Shown: positions 54,054 through 63,491, counted from the stretch's first letter. The stretch is DNA of 64,000 nucleotides from a bacterium (GCA_023666335.1 JAMPCE010000002.1:62001-126000), one strand, 5' to 3'. The notes: generated from the letters alone by a model not told the origin. Numbers and translations are program-made.

Positions 54054-54088
54054 CGCAAAAAAGGCTGTGGCAAAAAACCACAGCCTTT
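54054..54088 (-). terminator. Terminator of the amylase gene
   Basis: Perfect 11-bp stem (54060-54070 with 54078-54088, AAAGGCTGTGG/CCACAGCCTTT) followed on the minus strand by TTTTTT. Confidence 0.85.
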
Positions 54089-54115
54089 GAATACACACAA
54101 AGGATCCTGTGTTTT

Positions 54116-55426
54116 TTACCGTTCCATCTTCCAGAAATACGCGCTGTAGGGAGGCAGCTCGCTTCCGCCGCCGAAATCATGGTCTTCTCCCGTAATGAGA
54201 TCCGTCGCCATGCCGCAGCCCGCGTCAAAATGCGCGGTATAGCTCTCCGCATCCGCATTGACCGCCACGAGCACCCTCTCGTCCTCGCATTTTCTCTCAA
54301 AAATACACTGTTTGTTCGTCAGTACGACGGAGCGGAAATCTCCGTAGTTTAACGCCTTAGAACCTTTCTTCGCCTCGGCGAGTTTACTGATCCACTCCCC
54401 GAGTTCATTCCATACCGGCTCCTCGAAGCAGGCTCTGAGCGCCGGATCACCCTCGCTCTTATTGGCTTTCGCGCCCCACTCGCTGCCGTAGTAGACGCAG
54501 GGGATGCCCGGCATACCGAAGCACAGCGCATAGATGAGCGGCAGATGCTTTTCGTTCGTCAGGTTGCTGGCGATCCGGCTCACATCGTGATTATCTACGA
54601 AAGAGAGCATATGCTTCCCCCGATAAAGGCACCAGTTCTCCGGTCCGAACTGCCGAAGCAGCGAATGGTTGATCTCAAACATGTTCATGCTGTTGAAGCT
54701 GGAGAACAGCCCCTTATAGCACTCGTAGTTCGTCGCGGAGTGCAGCATCTGGTCGTTGACCATCTGGTTGTAATCGCCGTGCAGCATCTCTCCCAATAAG
54801 TAGAAGTCCGGCTTTAAGTTATCCGTAAAAGCCCGGAGTCTCCTCACGAAATCATGATCCAGGCAGTAAGCCACGTCAAGGCGCAGACCGTCGATGTCAA
54901 ATTCCTCCACCCAGCCTTTTACGCTGTCAAGGATGTGGTTGATCACGTCCTCATGGCGCAGATTGATCTTGACCAGATCATAATTGCCTTCCCAGCCCTC
55001 GTACCACAGACCGTCATTATAGTTGGAATTGCCGCCCAGATTGATGTTGAACCAGGAAAGGTACGGGGAACGCTCCCGATTCTGCAGCACATCCTGAAAC
55101 GCCCAGAAACCGCGGCCCACATGGTTGAACACGCCGTCCAGAACCACCTTGATGCCGTTTTCGTGCAGTTTATCGCAGACCTCTTTAAAATCCTCGTTCG
55201 TTCCCAGCCGACAGTCGATGGTATGATAGTCCCTCGTATTATAACCATGCGTATCCGACTGAAAGACCGGGGAAAAGTAAATGGCATTGATTCCCAGTTT
55301 CTTCATATGAGGGATCCACTCTTTCACTTTCAGGATCCTATGCTCCAGCTTTCCGTCGTTCTCAAACGGCGCACCGCAGAATCCCAGCGGATAAATCTGA
55401 TAAAACACACTCTCAAAAGCCCACAT
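54116..55426 (-). CDS. GH13 alpha-amylase family enzyme, intracellular
   Basis: 436 residues from ATG 55426 (GGAGGAG upstream). TIM-barrel regions I to IV: D-G-V-F-N-H, G-L-R-L-D-V-A, E-M-L-H (catalytic Glu in L-L-G-E-M) and F-V-D-N-H-D. No signal peptide, so it handles imported maltodextrins or related oligosaccharides (neopullulanase/cyclomaltodextrinase-like). Exact product specificity is not readable. A GATGCCGCCC/GGGCGGCATC hairpin (55441-55466) sits just before its ribosome site. Confidence 0.88.
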   Translation of the reverse strand: MWAFESVFYQIYPLGFCGAPFENDGKLEHRILKVKEWIPHMKKLGINAIYFSPVFQSDTHGYNTRDYHTIDCRLGTNEDFKEVCDKLHENGIKVVLDGVFNHVGRGFWAFQDVLQNRERSPYLSWFNINLGGNSNYNDGLWYEGWEGNYDLVKINLRHEDVINHILDSVKGWVEEFDIDGLRLDVAYCLDHDFVRRLRAFTDNLKPDFYLLGEMLHGDYNQMVNDQMLHSATNYECYKGLFSSFNSMNMFEINHSLLRQFGPENWCLYRGKHMLSFVDNHDVSRIASNLTNEKHLPLIYALCFGMPGIPCVYYGSEWGAKANKSEGDPALRACFEEPVWNELGEWISKLAEAKKGSKALNYGDFRSVVLTNKQCIFERKCEDERVLVAVNADAESYTAHFDAGCGMATDLITGEDHDFGGGSELPPYSAYFWKMER

Positions 55427-55974
55427 TGTCTCCTCCGTTCCGATGCCGCCCCGCGCAGGGCGGCATCTTTCCAATCCGTAAAATCCGCAAAACTCTACAT
55501 CTTGTAGTTTACCATCGTCAAGTATACCACTATTTGCCATCTCACGTCAAATATCTTCTCAAAAACCTCTGCCGACAGAAATTGACCGAACTGTTTGCTT
55601 TTTCGTAAACTAAAATTCGTGTATCGACTTTTCCACAGACTTTGTTGTCATTTTTTTAAAAAACACACGCCGGAAAGTCGAGAAATCCCCAATTTCCACA
55701 AAGTTATCCACATTGACAGCCTCGTCATATGCCGTCAAATGTTGTGTGATTTTGATTCGATTTGTCTGTCATTTTCGGTTTTTCCTAACATCATTTTGTC
55801 GAAAGCGGTTTTTTTGCCTCGGATCGGTTGACCTGTTTTGTCGAACCCTGTTTCCACGGAGTCAATCACATTTTGTCTCTTGACGCGCAAGGTCAATTTC
55901 GCCGCAACAGCTCCCGACTCCGCACGCCTCCCCTTTTTTCATTGACTCATCCGGTTTGCCGCAAAATTCATGCT
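55427..55974. other. Intergenic region upstream of the amylase gene
   Basis: 548 bases without a supported gene. It holds the 55441-55466 hairpin before the amylase start, T-rich sequence, one DnaA-box-like TTATCCACA (55704-55712) and several short GTCAA/TTGTCG motifs. I see no terminator that clearly belongs to the helicase gene and no open frame with a ribosome site. Confidence 0.6.
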
Positions 55975-58368
55975 TCACAGCCACTCATTCCAAAATTTTT
56001 CCACTTTCCGACCTATCTGGTCAACTGTAACTGCCTCCCAATTCTGCCATTCCCGCGGAAATAACGACCGGTAAGCAGGGGAAAGAAAACGCTCGTCCAG
56101 CAGGACGGCAATGCCGAAATCCTCCTCGGTGCGGATCACCCTGCCCGCCGCCTGCAGCACCTTATTCATACCGGGAAAGCGGTAAGCATAGTCGAAGCCG
56201 TTCTCTCCCCAGCCGTCAAAATACTGCCGCAGCAGTTCCCTCTCATGGCAGACCTGCGGAAGCCCCGTGCCCACGATGAGCGCACCGATCAGACTGTCGT
56301 TCTTTAAGTCGATCCCCTCGCTGAAAATCCCGCCCATCACACAGAAGCCGAGCAGACTTCGCTCCTCTTCCACCTCGATCTCCATTTGGATCAGGCTTTG
56401 CAGATCACAGTCCTCATTCCCCCGAAAACGGTTTAAGAACGCCTCTCTGGCTTCCTCGTTCATATAGCTTTCCTGCAAGACGCACTCCACCTCGCCCGCC
56501 TTGTTAAAATACGCCTGATAGATCTCGTAGACTTTCTGCAAAAAGGCATGGGACGGGAAAAACGCCATGTAATTTCCGTGTCTCTTTTCCATGACCTGAT
56601 GCAGATAGGAGGCGATGCGGTAATACTCCGCTTCCCCTCTGCGCACGTAGCGGCTGGTCACATCGCTGCCGATATAAAGCCCCAGCTTATCCAGTCGAAA
56701 GACCGACCGCGCATAGACCTCATAGTCCCCCGCCTCCGCGCCCAGAAGCGTCTTATAATACTGAATCGGTAAGAGCGTTGCCGAAAACAGGATCGTACTC
56801 CTGCCGCGCATCATGCAGTTTTTGAGATTCTCCGCCGGATTCACGCAGAAAAGCTTCACCAGAAAGCCGCCGTCGTCCGCCATTTCCGAATAGATCACAT
56901 AGCTTTCATCCACCAGTTCATACATTTCCAGAAAATGGGAGACCTCAAAGTAAAAGGAAAGGATATCCTCCCGTACCGGGCTGTCCTCCCTGTCTTCCAG
57001 ATGATCCTCCAGCGCCGCGCCAAGACGCGTCAGGGCGCGCACCAGCCCCTCGATGGTCGTCTCCACGCGGCAGCCGTCGCATTCTCTTTTGAGGGAAAGC
57101 ATTTCCTTATTGCATTTGTCAAGGTTTTTGGCGATCCGCTCATCGTAGGGCTTGACCGCCTTTTTCAGTTCCAGAAAGTCCTCTTTCCGCAAAACGGCGC
57201 TGTACATATCCCGCCCCCGCTCCACCAGATTGTGCGCCTCGTCCACCAGAAAGACATACTCGCCCCGCACGCCCTCCGCAAAAAACCGCCGCAGATAGAC
57301 ATGCGGATCAAAAAGATAATTGTAATCGCAGATGACCACGTCCGCAAACAGACTCATATCCAGACACAGCTCAAACGGACAGACCCGATGCTTCTCGGCA
57401 TAGCTCTCGATCGCCTCTCGGGTGTAATTGTCCACATGAGTCAACAGGTCGTACATCGCCTCATTGATCCTGTCGTAATGCCCTTTCGCATACGGGCAGG
57501 ACACCGGATTACAGGCGGTTTCTTCGAGAAAACAGATTTTGTCCTTAGCGGTCAATATGACGCTTTTGCACTGTAACCCCCGCTCACGCAGAAGCGAGAT
57601 CGTATCGTCCGCCACCGTACGGGTGATCGTCTTCGCCGTGAGATAAAAAATCTTTTCGCACAGCCCCTCTCCCATCGCCTTGACCGCGGGAAACACGGTA
57701 GAGATCGTCTTACCCACGCCCGTGGGCGCTTCGATGAAAAGTTTTCTCTTGTGGTAGATCGTCCGATAGACGTCCGCCGCCAGTTCTTTCTGCCCCTCTC
57801 TGTAGACAAAAGGAAATTCCAGCGCCTTGATGGATTCCTGCCGGATCTGCTGCCAGTGGAAACTGTAGTCCGCCCACTTGCGGTACTGCTCCATCACCTC
57901 TTCGAACCAGCATTCCAATTCTATGTAAGTGTAGGCTTCGTGGAAATAGCGGATCTCCTCCGTCTCCATGTGGCAGTAGGTCATGCGCACACGGATGTCC
58001 GACAGGCTGTTCTGTTTGGCATAGATATAGGCGTAGCACTTCGCCTGCGCCAGATGCACCGGAACGGGACCTTTCATTTTCTTTAAGTCGTGATAGGTTC
58101 CCTTGATCTCGTCGATCGTGACTGTAACAGTCTCCGTAATGACGCCGTCGGCGCGGCCCTCGATCACGATCTCGTATTCGCCCGCGTCGTAGGCATAGCG
58201 CAGCCCTACCTCCGCATGATACTCGGGTCCCATCCGCTTTTGGATCATGCGGTGGATCCGCCCGCCCTCCTGCATTGCATTTTCGGCGGACGCCGCTTTT
58301 CGGTTGTCGATGTCGCCGGAGCGCAGGATGAATTCTACCAGGCTGCGGACGGAAATTTTGACTTCCAT
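55975..58368 (-). CDS. RecB-type nuclease and XPD/DinG-type helicase fusion
   Basis: 797 residues. N-terminal RecB-family nuclease: Asp74 in G-R-A-D-G, Glu87 and Lys89 in D-E-I-K-G, and the Q108-x-x-x-Y motif in L-A-Q-A-K-C-Y. Then an SF2 helicase with Walker A E-A-P-T-G-V-G-K-T (213-221) and D-E-A-H (376-379), plus cysteines at about 279, 286, 291 and 330-335 fitting an iron-sulfur cluster as in XPD and DinG. C-terminal helicase motifs are present. Such fusions are widespread in Firmicutes and thought to act in DNA repair; the actual role is not established. Confidence 0.85.
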   Translation of the reverse strand: MEVKISVRSLVEFILRSGDIDNRKAASAENAMQEGGRIHRMIQKRMGPEYHAEVGLRYAYDAGEYEIVIEGRADGVITETVTVTIDEIKGTYHDLKKMKGPVPVHLAQAKCYAYIYAKQNSLSDIRVRMTYCHMETEEIRYFHEAYTYIELECWFEEVMEQYRKWADYSFHWQQIRQESIKALEFPFVYREGQKELAADVYRTIYHKRKLFIEAPTGVGKTISTVFPAVKAMGEGLCEKIFYLTAKTITRTVADDTISLLRERGLQCKSVILTAKDKICFLEETACNPVSCPYAKGHYDRINEAMYDLLTHVDNYTREAIESYAEKHRVCPFELCLDMSLFADVVICDYNYLFDPHVYLRRFFAEGVRGEYVFLVDEAHNLVERGRDMYSAVLRKEDFLELKKAVKPYDERIAKNLDKCNKEMLSLKRECDGCRVETTIEGLVRALTRLGAALEDHLEDREDSPVREDILSFYFEVSHFLEMYELVDESYVIYSEMADDGGFLVKLFCVNPAENLKNCMMRGRSTILFSATLLPIQYYKTLLGAEAGDYEVYARSVFRLDKLGLYIGSDVTSRYVRRGEAEYYRIASYLHQVMEKRHGNYMAFFPSHAFLQKVYEIYQAYFNKAGEVECVLQESYMNEEAREAFLNRFRGNEDCDLQSLIQMEIEVEEERSLLGFCVMGGIFSEGIDLKNDSLIGALIVGTGLPQVCHERELLRQYFDGWGENGFDYAYRFPGMNKVLQAAGRVIRTEEDFGIAVLLDERFLSPAYRSLFPREWQNWEAVTVDQIGRKVEKFWNEWL

Positions 58369-58389
58369 AGTATATCCTCTAATCCATGA

Positions 58390-58440
58390 TACAAAGACTC
58401 CCCGTGTAAGACAATTTTACGTTATCCTACACGGGGAGTC
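58390..58440 (-). terminator. Terminator between the HPr-like gene and the helicase
   Basis: Perfect 13-bp stem (58396-58408 with 58428-58440, GACTCCCCGTGTA/TACACGGGGAGTC) with TTTGT following on the minus strand. Confidence 0.8.
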
Positions 58441-58463
58441 AATGTGTTTGCCGTGACCGAAAT

Positions 58464-58688
58464 TTATACCGCTACCGCCCATTTTCTGAGATTTCTCTCA
58501 AAGTCAGCATCGTAGCCATTGTACGCAACGGTTAAAATCTGATTGAAATTCAGTCCCAGTACGCCAATGATGGATTTCGCATCTACGATAAAGCTGTTGT
58601 AGAAAATGTCCACGTCGCAGTCGCACCTCGTAGCAGCGGAAACAAAGTCCTTTACTTCATCCGGTCTCAATTTGATTTTGTGTTGCAT
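58464..58688 (-). CDS. HPr-like protein lacking the phosphorylatable histidine
   Basis: 74 residues from ATG 58688 (GGAAGGTG upstream). The HPr fold is recognisable by F-V-D-A-K-S-I-I-G-V-L-G-L and the small length, with the regulatory serine position held in K-S-I-I-G. The active-site H-A-R-P of PTS HPr is absent; the N-terminal loop reads L-R-P-D-E-V-K-D. It cannot pass phosphate from PEP, so a Crh-like regulatory role through the serine is more plausible. Monocistronic with its own terminator. Confidence 0.85.
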   Translation of the reverse strand: MQHKIKLRPDEVKDFVSAATRCDCDVDIFYNSFIVDAKSIIGVLGLNFNQILTVAYNGYDADFERNLRKWAVAV

Positions 58689-58951
58689 CCTTTTCACCTT
58701 CCTTTTCCATTTACATTTGGTATGTGCAAATGGGCACACATAGAAAAAACATTTTCTTGCTCCTCATTTGAATTGATTATACTCCAATATTTTCATTTGT
58801 AAAGAGGTATTTTTGTTCCAAAAATAATACAATTTTGGTCTGTTTTAGGCAAATTGCACAACTTTACATAATTATTTTGATGCTCAAATATTTTTTTGTG
58901 AAATCTGCCTATTATCTCCGCTTTCCCCACTTCCGCAAAGCTGTATTCTTT

Positions 58952-59752
58952 TCACTTTTTCTCAAATTTTTTCTCAAATTCCGGCATGTAATCTTGGTAG
59001 CGGAGCGCGCACATCTGTCTCTGCAAGCTGCGGTTTTCCCGATTTTTAATTGCGATCGTGCGGTGGAATGTCCGAAAAAGCTCCCGATATTCCCGCTCCC
59101 CGGCGGACCAATCCGACTCCCCCGACGAAAGATCCGCCTCCGTCGTCATCAGATACCAGTCCTCTCCGGCGGGATGTACGCCGCAAAGCCTGCGGTTCTC
59201 GTCGTAGACCATAAAGTTTTCGACACTCAGCCTGTCTGCAAAATGCGGCATGACAAAGGGAATCACATTGTTCTTTGGTCCGATCTTTGCAAAGAGGAGG
59301 CGCCTATCCGCCTCCGCGGAGGCGGCAAGTTCCTGAAACCTGAGAAACTCGATCTCGTAATGCGCCTCGTTTGCCGTAAAGCGCGCCAGTTCAAAGCATC
59401 TCGCCACCTGCGGATTCGTAAGATTTTCCATCACCCGCCTGCCGCTTTTCCTAAGCGCGTCCACCACCGTCTTGTAGACCGCCTCGCCCTTGTCCGGATG
59501 GCAGGAAGCCGCCGCCCGGCACAGGGAAAGGTATGCCTCTTCGCCGAGCCTCGTCCGAAGCGTCCTCGCTACCTTATCAGTCTTGACAGGATCGGGCGCA
59601 ATATGCACATACACCGCAAATAATCGAAGATTTTCCTCCTCTCCGATCTGCATGTGGATGTGTTCGTGCCCCTCCCGCAGGGCGTAGGCGTCGTAAATGC
59701 CCGTAAAGATCCCCTCCAGAGAATCCTCGCAGACCAGATATTTTTCCTCCAT
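58952..59752 (-). CDS. TIGR03915 family putative DNA repair protein (SPL-like partner)
   Basis: 266 residues. N-terminal L-V-C-E-D-S-L-E-G-I-F-T-G-I-Y-D-A-Y, then helical region with G-E-A-V-Y-K-T-V-V-D and a C-terminal DUF4130 segment (H-F-A-D-R-L, L-C-G-V-H-P, Y-R-E-L-F-R-T-F-H-R-T-I-A-I-K-N-R). It accompanies the radical SAM protein directly upstream, as in most genomes that carry the pair. Role: probable repair or modification of DNA, unproven. Gap of 70 bases to its partner. Confidence 0.85.
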   Translation of the reverse strand: MEEKYLVCEDSLEGIFTGIYDAYALREGHEHIHMQIGEEENLRLFAVYVHIAPDPVKTDKVARTLRTRLGEEAYLSLCRAAASCHPDKGEAVYKTVVDALRKSGRRVMENLTNPQVARCFELARFTANEAHYEIEFLRFQELAASAEADRRLLFAKIGPKNNVIPFVMPHFADRLSVENFMVYDENRRLCGVHPAGEDWYLMTTEADLSSGESDWSAGEREYRELFRTFHRTIAIKNRENRSLQRQMCALRYQDYMPEFEKKFEKK

Positions 59753-59822
59753 GCCAATCTTCCTTCTCCTTGATTCCTCGTCATTTTCCCCGACATATCA
59801 TTGACCAGTGTGGTCACTCCCC

Positions 59823-61145
59823 CTATCCCGCGCCGAACTGCGGCATATCAAACAGCGACATCTGCCGGTAACTCGTGCCGTCCGCCAGAAAAGGCAGTTT
59901 CTCGCCCTTTCCCGTCTGATTCTGGTAGACGAGGTTTTGCACGATGTACGCCTCATCCAGTTTCGTGGGATACATCATCCGCCCGTTGCAGGTGATAAAA
60001 TAGAGCGCCCGCCTTAGGACGACGCCGATCTTTTTTAAGTCCGCAAACGTCAGATTTCCGAAGCGTCTGGCCGCCACGATCCGCTTTGCGCTCTTGACCC
60101 CGAGGCCGGGGACCCGCAGAAGCGTGTGATAATCCGCCCGGTTGATCTCCACCGGGAACTGCTCTAAGTGGCGCACCGCCCAGTCCGCTTTCGGGTCGAT
60201 CGCCATATTGAAGTTCGGACGATCTGCCGTGAGCAGTTCCTCCGCCTTAAAATCGTAGAAGCGCAGCAGCCAATCCGCCTGATATAGTCTATGCTCCCGC
60301 AGAAGCGGCGGTCCGCCGAGCGGGGCTGGAAGATCTTTGTCCGCATTGACATTGACAAACGCCGAGTAGTACACGCGCTTTAAGGAAAACTTCTGATAGA
60401 GATTCTCCGCCACCGACAAGATCTGATAGTCACTCTCCGGCAGCGCGCCGATCACCATCTGCGTGGACTGCCCCGCCTCGCAGAAATGCGGCGCGTGACG
60501 GTACAGAGCCAGCTCGTTCTTATTTTCCGTGATGCCGTTCTGGATCTGGCGCATGGGCGCAAGGATATTTTTACGGTGTTTGTTCGGCGCGATCGTGCGC
60601 AATCCCTCCGCCGTCGCCATCTCCAAATTGATGCTCATGCGGTCCGCCAGATACCCCGCCTTGCGGACTAAGAGCGGGTCTGCGCCGGGAATCGCCTTGA
60701 TATGGATGTAACCCTGAAAGCGGTGGAGCGTGCGCAGCCTGTGCGCCGTCTCACACATCAGTTCCATCGTGTAATCCGGACTGCAGAGGATTCCGGAGCT
60801 CAAAAACAAACCTTCTATATAATTACGCCGATAAAATTCCATCGTCAGTTCGCAGAGTTCCTCCGGCGTAAAGGAAGCTCTTGGCACATCGTTGGAGCGG
60901 CGGTTGACGCAATACTTACAATCGTAAATACATTCGTTGGTAAAAAGAACTTTTAACAGCGAGATACATCTGCCGTCCGCCGCAAAGCTGTGACACAGTC
61001 CCGCCGCCACGGTATTGCCGATCCCCTTCCCGTCGTTTCTGCGAGAGGAGCCGCTGGAACTGCATGACACGTCGTATTTCGCGCCGTCAGCAAGTATTTT
61101 TAATTTTTCCATGACCGACATCTGCGGTGCGATCCTCATTTCCAT
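59823..61145 (-). CDS. TIGR03916 family radical SAM DNA repair/modification protein
   Basis: 440 residues. Radical SAM cluster motif C72-I-Y-D-C76-K-Y-C79. A helix-hairpin-helix DNA-binding segment (L-L-R-V-P-G-L-G-V-K-S-A-K-R-I) lies near the C-terminus. Relatives resemble spore photoproduct lyase in overall domain content. Expression is probably SOS controlled: two LexA boxes flank its promoter. Confidence 0.88.
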   Translation of the reverse strand: MEMRIAPQMSVMEKLKILADGAKYDVSCSSSGSSRRNDGKGIGNTVAAGLCHSFAADGRCISLLKVLFTNECIYDCKYCVNRRSNDVPRASFTPEELCELTMEFYRRNYIEGLFLSSGILCSPDYTMELMCETAHRLRTLHRFQGYIHIKAIPGADPLLVRKAGYLADRMSINLEMATAEGLRTIAPNKHRKNILAPMRQIQNGITENKNELALYRHAPHFCEAGQSTQMVIGALPESDYQILSVAENLYQKFSLKRVYYSAFVNVNADKDLPAPLGGPPLLREHRLYQADWLLRFYDFKAEELLTADRPNFNMAIDPKADWAVRHLEQFPVEINRADYHTLLRVPGLGVKSAKRIVAARRFGNLTFADLKKIGVVLRRALYFITCNGRMMYPTKLDEAYIVQNLVYQNQTGKGEKLPFLADGTSYRQMSLFDMPQFGAG

Positions 61146-61201
61146 CTCCTGCCACTCCTGCCTGCATCCGTTCTATCCCGATACATTATCCCATCGAACA
61201 G

Positions 61202-61213
61202 GAACATATGTTC
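61202..61213. promoter_or_regulatory. LexA (SOS) box 1
   Basis: Perfect palindrome GAACATATGTTC, matching the Gram-positive LexA consensus GAAC-N4-GTTC. It lies just downstream of a minus-strand -10 TAAAAT (complement of 61225-61230) whose -35 TTGCAG is the complement of 61248-61253 (17-base spacer). Confidence 0.85.
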
Positions 61214-61262
61214 TGTATATTCCCATTTTAGCACATCCTGATTCCGCCTGCAAGTATTTTTA

Positions 61263-61274
61263 GAACATTTGTTC
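61263..61274. promoter_or_regulatory. LexA (SOS) box 2
   Basis: GAACATTTGTTC, a near-palindromic second LexA site just upstream of the minus-strand -35 box. It also lies about 90 bases from the response regulator start on the plus strand, so that gene could share the control. Confidence 0.8.
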
Positions 61275-61361
61275 TGTTCCATATTTTACTTGCTTTCTTT
61301 TCCGAAACGCGGTTAAATAGAATAATATCAGCGCACAAACAGACAAGGGAGGCGAAACACC

Positions 61362-62090
61362 ATGATCTCGATCGCGATCTGCGATGATGAAACTGCCGTT
61401 ACCGGGCAAATTGAGACGCTCCTTTTCGACATTTCGGAAAGAGAACATATTCCGATAGAAATCGACGTTTTTTACAGCGGTCATACGCTGGAACAGTATG
61501 TTCTGGACGGAAAGCGCTACGACCTGATCTATCTCGACATCCAGATGGAGGGCGGCGACGGCATCAGCGCCGCGGAGAGCATCCGCAGAAAAGATGAAAA
61601 CGCGCTTTTGGTCTACATATCCGCCTATGAAAAATACATGATGGAACTGTTTCGGCTGGATGTCCTTGCCTTTGTAAAAAAGCCCGTTGAGAAAACGGCA
61701 TTTGAAAAAATCTTTCTGGACGCCAATCAAAGAATCTGTAAGAAACGGTTTTATTTCACTTATCGCTATAAAAATACGGAATCCAAGATTCCCTGCGCGG
61801 ACATTCTCTATTTTGAAAGCAGGGGCAGAAAGATCCTGATCCACTTAAAAAACAGCGTCCCGGAAAGTTTTAACGGCAAGCTTTCCGAGGTGGAGGCGCA
61901 GATGCAGGCAGGTAAGATTCCCTTTCTGCGCACCCACAAATCCTATTTTGTGAATTATCATGCGATCCGGTCGCGGACAAAGAACGAAGTCACCCTGACG
62001 GACGGCACGGTCCTGCCGATCAGCCGGGAAGCCGGAAACGACTTCGGAAAACAATACAGCAGACTGCTGGGAGGTGAGATCGATGGTTGA
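61362..62090 (+). CDS. LytTR-type response regulator (AgrA-like)
   Basis: 242 residues. Receiver domain: I-A-I-C-D-D-E, phospho-acceptor Asp in L-I-Y-L-D-I-Q-M, conserved Lys in V-K-K-P-V. LytTR DNA-binding domain: I-L-Y-F-E-S-R-G-R-K-I and R-T-H-K-S-Y-F-V-N. Its last bases overlap the histidine kinase start (62083), a typical two-component pair. Confidence 0.93.
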   Translation: MISIAICDDETAVTGQIETLLFDISEREHIPIEIDVFYSGHTLEQYVLDGKRYDLIYLDIQMEGGDGISAAESIRRKDENALLVYISAYEKYMMELFRLDVLAFVKKPVEKTAFEKIFLDANQRICKKRFYFTYRYKNTESKIPCADILYFESRGRKILIHLKNSVPESFNGKLSEVEAQMQAGKIPFLRTHKSYFVNYHAIRSRTKNEVTLTDGTVLPISREAGNDFGKQYSRLLGGEIDG

Positions 62091-63379
62091 ATTTCTAAAA
62101 TATTTTTCCTTTATCGCGACGTCCACGGCGGCAGGCATGTGGATCGTGGACCGCTTTTGGAGTTCTTTCTATGAAAGGAAAAAACCATCCCTGCTCTCCC
62201 TGCTTCCCTGGTCCTTTTACTGCATCTATCAGGGGTTTATCATGTACGACCGCCTGACGTTCCAACCGGGGCATTCCCTGCTCTCCTTTTTCGTCAATAC
62301 GCTGATCATGTTCCTGATCGCCGTTTTCGGCTATGAGGCGGCAGGCCGTGGAAAATATTTTCTGTTTATCCTGTTCTGCGCCATGTGGGCGATGATCGAA
62401 CTGGCACTGGAACTGATCATCAATCTGCTCCGGCTGGACAATTATGCGACCATGTGCGTCGGCAGCGCTTCGTCCGTGATCCTGATGATGGCTTTTACTC
62501 ATATTGTGTCCTCACTCTGGGATAAAAAGTACACGGAATCCACCCCCCCCCCGATTTTATTTTCCTCTTCTGCTGATTCCCGCGGGCTGTATCTACATCA
62601 TGCTGGCGCAGTATATGCTGGGCATCAACAATATCCTGTCATCCAGCATCATCAGCATCCTGCTTTTGTTTAACCTGATCGTTTTTCATATTTACGTCAG
62701 ATTCAATCAATTCTTTCTGCACGAGAGGGAAATTGCCGTCCATGCCGAACAGCTTTCCCTGATCGCTCAAAATATGGAAGAACAGAAAAAACTGATAGAC
62801 GACTTTTACGAGGAAAAGCATGATCTGATCAATAAGCTGACCGCGCTGCGGGGCAAAATGAGTCAGGAAAGCGCTGCGACAGCCCTCTCGGAACTGGACC
62901 GGATCTTAAACGATTATCACAATCTGCGAAACCTCTGCGCCAGCGGAAACACTGTGATCGACGCACTCATCAACGCCAAGTATGCCACGGCGCAGACCTA
63001 TGGTATTGCCTTTTGGCTTCATATCTGTGTGCCGGAAGATCTGCCCGTGGCAGCCCGCGATCTGGGCGTGGTCATCGGAAACGCGCTGGATAACGCCATC
63101 ACAGCCGTCAGGGAATGCCGCTTGGCCGAAAAAACCATTCAGATCTCCATGAGCGTCAGAAAGAATGCTTTCGTCATGGTCATGAAAAATCCTTATGAAC
63201 ACCCGTTGAAAAAAGCGCGGAACGGTGAACTTCTTTCCACCAAGCCCGACTCCCGAAAACACGGTTACGGTCTGCGCTCCATCCGGCGCACCGCCGAATC
63301 CTACGCAGGAGACATGATCACAGATACCGATAACGGTCAATTTTCCCTGACAGTGATCTTAAATTTCAGCGAATTTTGA
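62083..63379 (+). pseudogene. AgrC-like histidine kinase, frame broken at a C10 tract
   Basis: GGAGGTGA precedes ATG 62083. The first part (to about 62552) encodes a polytopic sensor (membrane segments L-L-S-F-F-V-N-T-L-I-M-F-L-I-A and others). At the ten-C run 62543-62552 the frame slips; the rest, to TGA 63377-63379, continues one base out of frame with the last membrane segments, the dimerisation helix E-E-K-H-D-L-I-N-K, and the GHKL ATPase (G-N-A-L-D-N-A-I-T-A, H-G-Y-G-L-R-S-I). Nine Cs would restore a single 431-residue kinase. This may be a sequencing error, a mutation or phase variation. Peptide sensing is expected from the AgrC class. Confidence 0.8.
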
Positions 63380-63398
63380 CAGCAAACGCGCTGTTTTT
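63379..63398 (+). terminator. Short terminator after the kinase gene
   Basis: ACAGC (63379-63383) pairs with GCTGT (63390-63394), followed by T residues. Small but correctly placed. Confidence 0.6.
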
Positions 63399-63426
63399 AA
63401 CAGACCAAAACCTGAGATGAAAATTT

Positions 63427-63478
63427 CCTGTAACATATCTGTCAGCCGCAAAAAACGGCGATAGAAATCTGTTACAGG
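63427..63478 (+). promoter_or_regulatory. Hairpin reaching the ribosome site of the lipoprotein gene
   Basis: CCTGTAACA (63427-63435) and TGTTACAGG (63470-63478) pair perfectly, with an inner GCCG/CGGC stem. The right arm covers the first bases of the AGGAGG site (63476-63481), so the hairpin could limit translation. Confidence 0.65.
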
Positions 63479-63491
63479 AGGAATCTTTACC

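Noticed and set aside
55600..55974. Possible replication origin because of a TTATCCACA DnaA box
   Set aside because: Only one convincing box, no AT-rich unwinding element with clustered boxes, and no dnaA or dnaN nearby.
34200..59815. Recurring TTGACC-N-GGTCAA-like palindromes (for example 34200-34216, 59801-59817) as a regulon site
   Set aside because: They are short, imperfect, several lie inside genes and their flanks differ; chance or minor hairpins explain them.
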